Shown piece by piece: positions 44,981 through 53,497 of a stretch of DNA of 64,000 bases. Under the pieces are notes generated by a model. The model was not told the DNA's origin and ran no database searches. It worked only from the letters and a program-made list of their open reading frames with translations. Origin of the DNA: Verrucomicrobiales bacterium (GTDB taxonomy: Bacteria; Verrucomicrobiota; Verrucomicrobiia; Limisphaerales; UBA11320); NCBI GenBank assembly GCA_016793885.1, contig JAEUHE010000042.1, positions 248,001 through 312,000 of the forward strand. The letters are read 5' to 3'. The stretch's first letter is position 1. The number at the start of each line of letters is the position of its first letter. The position numbers were made by a program, and so were the translations under genes.

Positions 44981-46144
44981 TCAGTCGGCGGGAAGGGCAT
45001 CCAACTCGCCGCTCAGGGCAAAAGCCTTCACCGCCTGGGCCGTGGCGATGTAGGTGATGTAGTGATAGTTGCCCCGGTAAAGCGAGTGCATCCACCAACG
45101 CCCGCTCTCGCGCTGCTCCCGCCGCAGCCAGGCGAGGCCACGCTGGATGCGTGGATCGGTCGTTGGGACGTTGCTCTGCCGCAGGAGCACGACGGCGAGC
45201 GCGGTCATGTAGGCGTCGCTCTCCGGCTGCTGGGCGTCCGGCAGCCCGTTGATGAGATTCACAACGGTCGCGCTCATCTCGAAGTGCCAGTCGTTGAGCG
45301 CGGACATGTCGCGGATGCTCCAGCCTCCGTCGGCGTGCTGCTTGGCGGACAGCAACACCAACGCAGCGTCGCGATCCTTCGTCGGAACCAGTTCCGGTAG
45401 GTAGTGCGCGAGTTGGAGTCTTAAAATGCGGTCGAAATCGTTCTTCGGTGCACCGGTGCGGAGATAGTCCTTCAGCTTGGCCACGCGGCCTATCAGGGTC
45501 TCATCCTTCAGCCCGGCGAGCCAGCCTGGCGCGGCAGTGATGGCACGCGCGGCTTGCAAGGATAACTCGAAGTCCGTCGTGATGTGCGGAATCTCCACCT
45601 CGCCGTGGCTCACGAACGCGCCGTTCCCCGACTGCTGCTCGAACAAGTCGCGCAGCGAGCGCTCGGTCGGCTCGGAGAGTTTGCCCGTGATGTGCCGGTC
45701 CCACTCGGCCAACCCGAGGCTGCGCCACACGCTGTAGAACGTGCTTGGGTAATGCTTGTGGCCGCGCGTCTCCGTCTCCTTCGCTGGCTTGACCTCCTTC
45801 GGCACGGAATCGACAAAGTCCTTGTGGACTTCCGCGTTGGCGGGACCGAACTGCTTCGTCCACGCCGTGCGCTCCGTCAGGTAGGGGCCGGTGGTGTGGC
45901 AGTTCACGCAGGATTTCTCACGGACCCAAGTCAACGCGCCCGCTTCCAAATACTTCGCGGCCAATTTCAGTGACGCCGGCCCGAACTCCTTCACGCGAGG
46001 CTCGTCGGCAGTGGGAATACTCACCCGAATGTCGCCCGACTGATATTGAAAGGCGGGTTTGGATTTGTCTTGTGCCAGAGCCGACATCGGCAGTGCAAGA
46101 CAGGTGAGGATCGCGAGGAAATGGATTTGAACGCGGGTATTCAT
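44981..46144 (-). CDS. Secreted heme-c protein with alpha-alpha toroid (prenyltransferase/squalene-cyclase-like) fold
   Basis: This exported protein of about 387 residues has a signal peptide (FLAILTCLALPMSALAQ). A single CxxCH heme-c site (SCVNCHTTGPYL) follows after about 85 residues. The C-terminal part is a helical toroid with terpenoid-cyclase-like repeats (LLSAKQHADGGWSIRD, GLAWLRREQRESGRWW). Heme attachment and export exclude a role as a hopanoid cyclase; the toroid is probably a binding scaffold in the periplasm. Related cytochrome-toroid fusions are known from planctomycetes and verrucomicrobia, with no assigned function. ATG 46144 is chosen from the signal peptide; the frame opens at 46321. 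A degraded partial copy lies at 37981-38150, and a GGGGG/CCCCC hairpin sits 34-50 bases before the start. Confidence 0.82.
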   Translation of the reverse strand: MNTRVQIHFLAILTCLALPMSALAQDKSKPAFQYQSGDIRVSIPTADEPRVKEFGPASLKLAAKYLEAGALTWVREKSCVNCHTTGPYLTERTAWTKQFGPANAEVHKDFVDSVPKEVKPAKETETRGHKHYPSTFYSVWRSLGLAEWDRHITGKLSEPTERSLRDLFEQQSGNGAFVSHGEVEIPHITTDFELSLQAARAITAAPGWLAGLKDETLIGRVAKLKDYLRTGAPKNDFDRILRLQLAHYLPELVPTKDRDAALVLLSAKQHADGGWSIRDMSALNDWHFEMSATVVNLINGLPDAQQPESDAYMTALAVVLLRQSNVPTTDPRIQRGLAWLRREQRESGRWWMHSLYRGNYHYITYIATAQAVKAFALSGELDALPAD

Positions 46145-46664
46145 CGGCTGGATGCAAAACGGTTTTCTCAACGCTGCGGGGGCTTCGACCCCCACGCGGG
46201 TCATAGAGATTAGCCGGGTGATCGCAGATCCCCGGAACCGGTCCGCAAAACCCAGAGCATCGCGCAGCGATGCCACGAGCTGGGATGGTTGTCGTGAGAC
46301 GAGCTTACGTGCCGGGTCCATGGAGAGTTATTTCGCCCCCATGTGACAGGGTTGTAAATAGGATTCAGCTCGGTTTTGACAGTAAGGGCGAAACCAGGGA
46401 GGCAAGAGCGGTGAGCATGGAAACCGCTCCAGGGCTAAGGAATGTTGGATCGAGGGGGCTTGGTCGGCATTCTGGTCATGCTGGTGCCAGACTCATCACC
46501 AGATAAGGCCCCAGCAACAAACCACCGACGGCCATCTCAGATTGCTTCGCTTATCCCAATAGCGGCAACCTGGATGGTGTGTAGATGATGCGCTCTGATT
46601 GGAGGTAGAGGGCAGGGCTCGATTTTGGCGGATCGAAGTGGGTGAAGGAGTCGATTGCCAGACT
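46145..46664. other. Intergenic region of about 520 bases, mostly featureless
   Basis: No gene is supported. The clearest structure is GGGGG-N6-CCCCC at 46178-46193, in the leader of the leftward heme-c toroid gene. Frames crossing the region look random. Its left part might be a dispersed intergenic repeat, but no second copy is present in the window. Confidence 0.45.
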
Positions 46665-46751
46665 TTAGCGTCCCCGTCGACTCCAGAAGAAGCCGCCACC
46701 GCCAAACAAAAGCAACAAAACGACTATAATTAGAAGAGTATTATTGGACAT
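46665..46751 (-). CDS. 28-residue single-helix membrane peptide
   Basis: The frame reads MSNNTLLIIVVLLLL, then FGGGGFFWSRRGR and a stop. It has a short polar start, one hydrophobic helix of about eleven residues, a Gly4 turn, aromatic residues and a basic cytoplasmic tail. This layout is typical of very small bacterial membrane proteins that are often missed in annotation. There is no clear ribosome-binding site. It is divergent from the MBL-rhodanese gene starting at 46914. Function is unknown. The strongly non-random composition is the main evidence that it is real; conservation could not be tested. Confidence 0.6.
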   Translation of the reverse strand: MSNNTLLIIVVLLLLFGGGGFFWSRRGR

Positions 46752-46913
46752 AGCTTACAGTAGGCTTGGCGCACACGGCGCACCATTAGGTGTTCTCCCC
46801 ATAGGAACTCAAATCGGGAAGGCACGACTAACCGTCGTCCGGTCAGTACCCCATGGTAGGTTGTGAACGATGCAGTAGGATCCCCCCGTTCCTTTCTTAA
46901 GCATCATAACTTT

Positions 46914-48332
46914 ATGGCTCTGGTTTTTGAACGAATCCAAACTGACGGCATCGCCGAACTTTCCTATTTAGTCGGCGACGATGCCGAAGGCGTCTGCGCC
47001 GTATTCGATCCTCGCCCGGACGTGGACTGCTATCTCGAGCTCGCGCGCGAGAAGCAGGTTTCTATCACCCACATCTTTGAAACGCACATCCATGCCGATC
47101 TGGTCAGCGGTGCGCGCGAACTGTGCGCGCGCGTCGAAACTGCCAAAATATTTCTCAGTCACGAGGGCGGCGCACGCTACGGCTTCGAACACGAAGAAAT
47201 CAAAGCCGGAGACACGTTCAGGCTCGGCTCCGTGGTGATTACCGTTCGGCACACCCCCGGCCACACGCCGGAGCATGTTGCTTATTCTTTGGCGGAGAAA
47301 GACCACCCTGATGCGCCGTGGGGGGTGCTTACGGGAGACTCACTGTTTGTCAGTTCCGCCGGGCGACCAGACCTCCTCGGCAACGCCCAAGCGACAAAGC
47401 TGGCCGAACAACAATTTCATACCCTGCGGGAATTTTACCTCCAGCTCACCGATGGGGTCATTATTTATCCGGCGCACGGTCATGGATCGCCGTGCGGCGC
47501 GGATATCGGCGACCGGCTAAGCAGCACGATTGGTTACGAGCGGCGCTTCAACCCCTTCCTGCAATTTCAGGATGCGGGACGCTTCACTGACTACGCACTC
47601 TCCACCGCGCCTCCCGTGCCGACTTACTATCCGAGGATGAAGAAGTTGAACGCGAAAGGGCCGGAAGTGCTAGGCAACCTGCCCAAAGTCCGTGGGCTAC
47701 CTCCCAAGTTCTTCAAGGAAGCCGTCGAGCACGAAGACAATGTGCTGATTGATACCCGCATGATGCTGGCGTTTGGCGGTGGCCATATCAAGGGTGCGCT
47801 GAGTATCGGTGGCTCGCCCATGCTATCCGTCTGGGCGGGTTGGCTGCTCGACGCGGGCAAGCCGATCCTTCTCGTTCTTGAGTCCGACGAAAAGCTCAAC
47901 GAAGTCCTCCGTTACTTCCTGCGCACGGGTTACACGAAGTTCGGCGGATATCTCGTAGGTGGAATGAAAGCATGGGATAACGCCGGTCTACCCTTGGATG
48001 ACGTCGGGCAAATGACGGTGCATGAAATCAAGAAGCGCGGGAAAAAATTGCAACTGCTCGACGTGCGCGCGCCGGACGAATGGCAAGGTGGTCACATCCC
48101 AAATGCGCGCCATATCTTCCTGGGCGATTTACGCGAAAAACTCGGCGAACTGGATAGGGGCCAACCCACGGCGGTGTACTGCGATAGCGGTTATCGGGCG
48201 AGCATCGCCACCAGCATTTTGAAACAGGAAGGATTTGGCTGTGTCTGCAACGTGCCCGGAAGCTGGCAAGCGTGGAAGAAAGCGGGATTCCCGGTGGCTG
48301 GGGTGATCGAAACGAAAAAGGAGTCAAATTGA
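46914..48332 (+). CDS. MBL-fold hydrolase with two rhodanese domains (persulfide dioxygenase-like)
   Basis: This cytoplasmic protein of about 472 residues starts MALVFERIQTDGIAELSYLV. The metallo-beta-lactamase domain (about 1-240) has THIHADLVSGARE, GHTPEHVAY, TGDSLFVSSAGRPDL and YPAHGHGSPCG, as in ETHE1/BLH-type persulfide dioxygenases. Two rhodanese domains follow. The first (about 260-350) has no active-site Cys (it reads VLESDEKLN), while the second has the active loop CDSGYRAS. Such proteins oxidise glutathione persulfide to sulfite or handle sulfane sulfur. ATG 46914 is chosen by family start; the frame opens at GTG 46863. Its TGA overlaps the TTG of the next gene. With the two YeeE genes it forms a sulfur uptake and oxidation operon. 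Confidence 0.92.
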   Translation: MALVFERIQTDGIAELSYLVGDDAEGVCAVFDPRPDVDCYLELAREKQVSITHIFETHIHADLVSGARELCARVETAKIFLSHEGGARYGFEHEEIKAGDTFRLGSVVITVRHTPGHTPEHVAYSLAEKDHPDAPWGVLTGDSLFVSSAGRPDLLGNAQATKLAEQQFHTLREFYLQLTDGVIIYPAHGHGSPCGADIGDRLSSTIGYERRFNPFLQFQDAGRFTDYALSTAPPVPTYYPRMKKLNAKGPEVLGNLPKVRGLPPKFFKEAVEHEDNVLIDTRMMLAFGGGHIKGALSIGGSPMLSVWAGWLLDAGKPILLVLESDEKLNEVLRYFLRTGYTKFGGYLVGGMKAWDNAGLPLDDVGQMTVHEIKKRGKKLQLLDVRAPDEWQGGHIPNARHIFLGDLREKLGELDRGQPTAVYCDSGYRASIATSILKQEGFGCVCNVPGSWQAWKKAGFPVAGVIETKKESN

Positions 48333-48931
48333 AGGCGCAAGGGAAAAGGCTTATCATCATGGGGGGCTTGGCCCTGCTCTCTATGGATACTGGGATCGCG
48401 GCGGACCAAAGCGTCAACTCGCTCGATTATCCCGGCGCGACATGGTCGCCCTATGTCGTGGGCGCAGGCATTGGCGTTCTCTCGTGGCTCACCTTCTATT
48501 TTTCAGACAAGCCTATCGGCGCGTCCTCCTTTTACGCCCAGGTGGCGGGCTTCATTGGAAAAATGTTTGCGAAACGTCATACCGAGTCGCTCGCCTACTT
48601 CAAAGACAACCCGCCCCGAGTGGGCTGGGAATTTGTTTTTGTCCTGTCCACCATCGTGGGGGGAGCGATTGCCGCCATCACCGGTGGCGAGTTCGTCAAC
48701 GAATGGCTTCCACCCATGTGGATTGACCGCTTTGGTGACAGCATTGCGCTGCGTGCAGGAGTCGCATTCGGAGGCGGTATTCTCATGGCCATTGGCGCTC
48801 GCCTCGCCGGAGGTTGCACCAGCGGGCATGGCATTAGCGGAACGATGCAGCTTAATGTCGCCTCTTGGATTTCTGTGATCTGCTTTTTCATTGGCGGCAT
48901 CGCCGTGGCCATGCCCCTCTTCAAACGTTAA
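48329..48931 (+). CDS. YeeE/YedE-family sulfur transporter, first half-protein
   Basis: This inner-membrane protein of about 200 residues has four to five helices. The family motif GARLAGGCTSGHGISGTMQL is near the C-terminus, with the conserved Cys thought to carry sulfur through the membrane in YeeE/TsuA thiosulfate transporters. The start is TTG 48329, overlapping the TGA of the rhodanese gene; AAGGAG five bases before it strongly supports this over ATG 48272, which lies inside the previous gene. Residues 9-27 look like a signal or first helix. A second half follows six bases later, so the pair probably forms one transporter unit. The substrate is likely thiosulfate or another sulfane sulfur compound. 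Confidence 0.88.
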   Translation: MKAQGKRLIIMGGLALLSMDTGIAADQSVNSLDYPGATWSPYVVGAGIGVLSWLTFYFSDKPIGASSFYAQVAGFIGKMFAKRHTESLAYFKDNPPRVGWEFVFVLSTIVGGAIAAITGGEFVNEWLPPMWIDRFGDSIALRAGVAFGGGILMAIGARLAGGCTSGHGISGTMQLNVASWISVICFFIGGIAVAMPLFKR

Positions 48932-48937
48932 GAAACC

Positions 48938-49531
48938 ATGATTGATCCCGGAAAAGCAGTTAAGCAATCCGCAGAAAGGCCCGCGCCGCAGGTCGCCACA
49001 GTGCGCACGCTGTTGGCTGGAGTGATGTTCGGCCTAGCTTTTGGCTTTCTCTTGCAGAAAGGGGGCGTCGGTAAATTCAATATTCTCATCGGCCAACTGT
49101 TGCTCCAGGACTGGACCGTCGCGAAAGTCATGCTGACCGCCATCGTGGTGGGCATGCTGGGCGTTTTCACGCTGCACCACTTCGCCAAGGTGAACCTGCA
49201 CCTCAAGCCGACCAAAATCGGCGCGAATATCATCGGCGGACTCCTCTTTGGCGCGGGCTTCGCGCTGATGGGCTATTGTCCCGGCACGGCTGCGGCGGCG
49301 CTGGGACAGGGAAACTGGGACGCGCTTTTCGGCATGGTCGGCTTAGTCGCCGGTTCGTGGATTTTTGCCGAGCTCTCAGCGTGGCTGCAAACGACCTTGG
49401 AGAAGTGGGGCGACCTTGGTAAGCTTCTTCTGCCGGATTTGCTGCACGTCCCGCGCGGAGTGTTCGTGGTCATTTTTGCGGTCCTGGTTACCGCGGGTTT
49501 GGTCGCATTGGAAAGAGCGTTTCCCCGATGA
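48938..49531 (+). CDS. YeeE/YedE-family sulfur transporter, second half-protein
   Basis: This 197-residue inner-membrane protein has about five helices: VRTLLAGVMFGLAFGFLL, MLTAIVVGMLGVFTL, IIGGLLFGAGFALMGYCPGTAAAALGQG, the helix after it, and a final hydrophobic end (VFVVIFAVLVTAGLVAL). The GYCPGT segment holds the conserved Cys of the YeeE/YedE family. Single-chain homologues such as TsuA carry both halves in one protein of about 350-400 residues, so this gene and the one before it look like a split version. It starts six bases after the stop of the first half, and both belong to the operon headed by the MBL-rhodanese gene. Confidence 0.9.
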   Translation: MIDPGKAVKQSAERPAPQVATVRTLLAGVMFGLAFGFLLQKGGVGKFNILIGQLLLQDWTVAKVMLTAIVVGMLGVFTLHHFAKVNLHLKPTKIGANIIGGLLFGAGFALMGYCPGTAAAALGQGNWDALFGMVGLVAGSWIFAELSAWLQTTLEKWGDLGKLLLPDLLHVPRGVFVVIFAVLVTAGLVALERAFPR

Positions 49532-49849
49532 CGGTCCGGAGAGCGGATCCGTTTGACGCGGAGGTGTTCCTGTCTGGGGCGACGTCTTTGGTTTTGCTTT
49601 CCGTCTTCAACTCCTGTTGCACTGCTTGATCACCAGCCAGGATCCTTGAGCCGAAGGTCACCTGAAGGCTGGCTTCCTCCGTCGCTAGCAGCTAGAGAGG
49701 AGTTGGGGGCAGATCTCTTATGTCTGAGTTTGGCATCAGTGATGAAATACTGCGTCTGAGGTTCTTGCAAAAGTTGCAATATCGGAACTAAGAGATCCCT
49801 AATGGCGTGTTCGTGGTCGGACGGCGGATGCGCTGACCTGGTCGTGGCG
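49532..49849. other. Intergenic region between convergent genes
   Basis: This lies between the convergent ends of the second YeeE gene and the LamG/beta-helix gene. No gene is supported. GATCTCTTA at 49712-49720 is repeated in inverse at 49789-49797, and TTGCAA occurs twice close together near 49765-49778. These may be chance; I see no clean terminator. Confidence 0.4.
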
Positions 49850-52800
49850 CTATTCGCGCAGGCTCACCCGATAGAACCGGCTGAGCTGCCCGCCGGAATG
49901 GGAATCCTCGAAGACGAAGCTTCCCGGAGAGACCTCCGTGGCGGTGCCGACCACGGTCCACAGGGCTGCGGGGTTCCCCAACTGTGTGGTGGATTGGACC
50001 GCGTAGCTTCGCTGGGGAACGCCCAGGAAACGGATGCGGAACGTCTGCGCCAGGGGAAGGAAATCCGCCACCAGGCGTGGAACCACGGTCTGGAGGCTCG
50101 CCCCCCACTCGAAGGCTCCGATGTCCTCGCGCTTCCCGTTGGGCCGGGGATAACCGCGTTGGTCGAAACCGGCCACACCCGCCTCCCCGGCATCGATCGC
50201 CGGACTCCCGGTCAGCAGCGCATGCGTCGGCGTCGGCCCCCCGTAATTGTTGAGCCGAGCCAGACCCGGAGAAATGGGATGCGTTCCCGAACCGATGAGG
50301 CTGGTGTTGTCCGGGCTCTCCAGCATCAGGTCATCAATCGAGCTGGCGTCGCCAATGAGGTTGTAACCGGAGTCCAGGATACGCGCCGTCTCGTATGTCC
50401 CGGCATCGACTTCGACGAATCCCTCGAGATCGGGTGCCTCGATGAGGGCGCGGTTGTCCGCCACGATGGTGGAACGCAGGACCATCTGGCCACCGTAGTT
50501 GAAAAGTCCGCCTCCGACATGGGCCTGATTCTCGGCGATCGTGCTCCGGGCGATGGTCACCTGGCTGAAGAAGCTCAGGATGGCTCCCCCGAAGTTCTGA
50601 CGGCCGGAGTCCAGGTAATCGGTAAACAACTCGCCCGTGTTCAGGGACGTGAATAAGTCGAGGTTTCCACTGAGCGTGCTGTTGGATACCGTCAGCTCGG
50701 TCGGAGAGTTGGTGCTATTACCATCGGAATAGAGAAAGACGGCATTGCCTCCGGACCAAGCGCCATTGTCCGTCATGGTTGTGTTCAAAAGGAGACACGC
50801 CGCCGGATTGGTCAGCGTGACGCAGGATAGCGCTCCTCCATGGGTCGCCAGGTTGTTCCGGAAGACGCAATCAACCAGCGTCAAATGGTCCAGGTTCAGC
50901 ACTCCCCCGCCTGTTCCATCCCACCACTCAGACTCGGAGGATGTGCTGGTAGTGCCGTCCGCGATCGTTAAGCCGGAGATCCGGACGCTGCCGCGCTCGA
51001 TTCGCAGGACTCGGTTCATCGCGTTTCCGCTTACCGTCAACTGGGCTGCGCCGGGGCCGTCGATCCGCAGGCTGCGGTCGATCCGGAGCTCACCCGAGCT
51101 GAGCAACAGCGTTCCTGAAAGGTCGGGGCTGATCCGAATGAACCCCTCATCGACGGTTCTCTGCAACGCCTGCCGCAGCGATCCCTCCCCCGCGTCGTTC
51201 AGGTTTTTCACCACAGTGGACAGGGCGGCCGTTTGGTCCGGGCTGTAAGCGATTCCCCATCGGTTCGAGAGCCCGATCCGATAGTGGAAGTCTCCCTCCG
51301 GCGGCAGGTTGGCCAGCGTCAGGGTGGCTTGGGTATCGGATCCGCCGGGAGTGGTTTGGAAAGGGGCGGGACTGGGCTCAGCCTGGTAGACAGCGCCCGA
51401 TCCCCGTTCGATCCAGCACCGCCCGGACTCATACCACGAAGGAATCCGGAGGTGGACTTCCAGCTGGCCTGGACCGGGGGTGGATGCCTGGATGTTGTTC
51501 GCGCTGATGGGAAGGGGGAAGGAGACTCCGGGGATCGTCTGTGGATTACCCGCTGTGTTTCCACTCAGCTCACTTCCTTGCGAGGCGTAGTTGGGGATGG
51601 CACTGGCGAGCAGCTCCTGATCAAACCGAAAGTAGACCATCAGGTCGGTCTCGCTCCCGGAGAGCTCACGGACCAAATCGCGTCGGATCTCCTCCGGCGA
51701 TCGCGCGACCTGCCAAATCCGGAGTTCGTCGATGTCCGCGTTGGCGTAGCCGTCGAGCGGCCAGTTGCTGCGGCCAATGAAGTTCTGTGTTCGGAGGCCA
51801 ACGGTGGATCCGATCACTCCCGATTGCTCGGAAACTAATCGGCCGTTGTGATAAAACTTCAGCCGGTCCCCGTCGACCACCACGGCGAGGTGCAGCCATT
51901 CATCCAGCGGCAACGGGGTGGGAAACAGGTAAGTCCGGGGCTGGCTGCCGCGATACAGTGTGAGGCTCGGCTGCCCGGTGGTCCCCGTGCTCAGCGCGAA
52001 GACCACATTGTCCATGGCCGGGCCGTTTCCGAAGTCGAGCAGACGTCCCCAGTTCGTATAGTTTTTCACCCGAACCCAACTTTCGATCGTGAAATCGCGG
52101 GTGAAATAGTTGCCCGGTGGCAGCTGCACGTATTGTTCCTGTCCGTTCAGGGACAGAGCTCGATCCAGACCTTGGATGGCCGCAGTGGCGATCCGGCCCA
52201 GATAGCCGTAGGTGATCCCGGCACGGTTGGAGGCTACCAGGCGAACGTCATACGCAAGACCGGGACTTAGCCCGCGCAACACATTGGTCACGAGCGTCGG
52301 CGATTTTTCCGCGGGAAGGGAGATCGGCCGGGAAGTACGGTCGAAGGCGGAACCCAACCCAAACTCAAACCAGGACTCGGTGGCACTACCGTTCGGATTC
52401 ACCCGACCGGCAACGGTGAGCGTGTTGGGGGAGATGTCGGTCGCCGGCAAGCCGGTCAGGCTCGGTCGACGCAGCGAGTAGAGAAACTCCGTGGTGGCGA
52501 ATTCCCCAACGGGGAAGGTAAACACCCGGACATCATCGATGCGTCCGTTGAAATACTCAGCGTTCCCCCCCTGACCAGGGCTCCCAAGGACGAACTTGCC
52601 GCCCGTGGGAGGGAGCGGAGGCAGCGTGATGAATACCTCCATGGGCTGGCTGTTGATGTACAGACGAGCATAGCCGGAAGTACGGACGAACGCGAGGTGG
52701 GTCCAGGTATTGGGCCGCACGGTCCCGCCCGTGGCAAGCTTCACTCCCCCGAAGAGGATGCCGTACGTGTCGCCCACCTGATACAACCCCCAACCCGAAG

Positions 52801-53242
52801 TGCGGGTGTCGCCATTGTAGACGATGGCATGGTTGCCCACGGTGGTCCGCGGATACACCCACGCCTCCACTCCAAAGGATTCGGTATTGACGTCCAGCAG
52901 GTCTCGCCCCAGGGCTTGGTCGATCCCGTTGAACTGGGCGCAAAGAGGCCCACCGCTGATCTCGGCTGCCAAGCCCGGCACATCAAGGGTATATGTAGGG
53001 GAGCCGATCGCCTGCAGATCCCGACCCCCTGTCCGATCCCGGGTCGCGGTGATGATCTTGGGTTGCGCCGCGCCCCGGTCATCGTCGCCAAGCCCATAGC
53101 GGGCGACGTCCACCCAATCGGCACGAGCCGAAGCAGGGAGACTTGCCAGGATGGCGACGAGAAGGCTGAACCTGAAATTCCGGCGGCTGAGGAGTTGATC
53201 CGCCCAGGCACGAACAACTGATAAAATACTGAATGGTTTCAT
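49850..53242 (-). CDS. Giant secreted double-LamG, beta-helix (choice-of-anchor Q) protein with FYR module
   Basis: This exported protein of about 1130 residues has a signal peptide (FRFSLLVAILASLPASARA). A first LamG domain (about 60-255) shows FGVEAWVYPRTT and WTHLAFVRTSGYARLYINS. A fibronectin-like linker follows (GRVNPNGSATESWFEFG), then a second LamG (about 360-550) with DFTIESWVRVKNYTNW and IDELRIWQVARSPEEI. A beta-helix with choice-of-anchor Q signature follows (RSTIVADNRA, NNYGGPTPTHALL, SPAIDAGEAG, DQRGYPRP, DIGAFEWG), then the shared module (YAVQSTTQLGNPAALWTVV to SRFYRVSLRE). The LamG domains suggest carbohydrate binding at the cell surface. ATG 53242 is preferred, with GAGGG before it; the frame opens at 53272. 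Confidence 0.87.
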   Translation of the reverse strand: MKPFSILSVVRAWADQLLSRRNFRFSLLVAILASLPASARADWVDVARYGLGDDDRGAAQPKIITATRDRTGGRDLQAIGSPTYTLDVPGLAAEISGGPLCAQFNGIDQALGRDLLDVNTESFGVEAWVYPRTTVGNHAIVYNGDTRTSGWGLYQVGDTYGILFGGVKLATGGTVRPNTWTHLAFVRTSGYARLYINSQPMEVFITLPPLPPTGGKFVLGSPGQGGNAEYFNGRIDDVRVFTFPVGEFATTEFLYSLRRPSLTGLPATDISPNTLTVAGRVNPNGSATESWFEFGLGSAFDRTSRPISLPAEKSPTLVTNVLRGLSPGLAYDVRLVASNRAGITYGYLGRIATAAIQGLDRALSLNGQEQYVQLPPGNYFTRDFTIESWVRVKNYTNWGRLLDFGNGPAMDNVVFALSTGTTGQPSLTLYRGSQPRTYLFPTPLPLDEWLHLAVVVDGDRLKFYHNGRLVSEQSGVIGSTVGLRTQNFIGRSNWPLDGYANADIDELRIWQVARSPEEIRRDLVRELSGSETDLMVYFRFDQELLASAIPNYASQGSELSGNTAGNPQTIPGVSFPLPISANNIQASTPGPGQLEVHLRIPSWYESGRCWIERGSGAVYQAEPSPAPFQTTPGGSDTQATLTLANLPPEGDFHYRIGLSNRWGIAYSPDQTAALSTVVKNLNDAGEGSLRQALQRTVDEGFIRISPDLSGTLLLSSGELRIDRSLRIDGPGAAQLTVSGNAMNRVLRIERGSVRISGLTIADGTTSTSSESEWWDGTGGGVLNLDHLTLVDCVFRNNLATHGGALSCVTLTNPAACLLLNTTMTDNGAWSGGNAVFLYSDGNSTNSPTELTVSNSTLSGNLDLFTSLNTGELFTDYLDSGRQNFGGAILSFFSQVTIARSTIAENQAHVGGGLFNYGGQMVLRSTIVADNRALIEAPDLEGFVEVDAGTYETARILDSGYNLIGDASSIDDLMLESPDNTSLIGSGTHPISPGLARLNNYGGPTPTHALLTGSPAIDAGEAGVAGFDQRGYPRPNGKREDIGAFEWGASLQTVVPRLVADFLPLAQTFRIRFLGVPQRSYAVQSTTQLGNPAALWTVVGTATEVSPGSFVFEDSHSGGQLSRFYRVSLRE

Positions 53243-53497
53243 ACACCCTCTGCAGAAAGATTTTCTGCGCAAGGGTGCAGGAAAAAGTGACTTGGGAGGT
53301 GCCGGAGCCGCGGAGCCTGTTGAGCCTCAAACTCCGGGGAACGCTGAGAAAGTAGGCAGGCAGGTTGCCGCACCTTGTTCTGATGAGCCGGCCGGCTGAA
53401 GGAGTTCAGGTCCACTTCGAACAGCTGCTGATTCAACCTCTCTTCCCTAGCCTGAACTCACGCGTGAGTGTTTCTGGATGAATCTGTCCAATTGGCA

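Noticed and set aside
44981-46144. Squalene-hopene cyclase
   Set aside because: The protein is exported and carries a covalent heme site, and it is much shorter than hopene cyclases.
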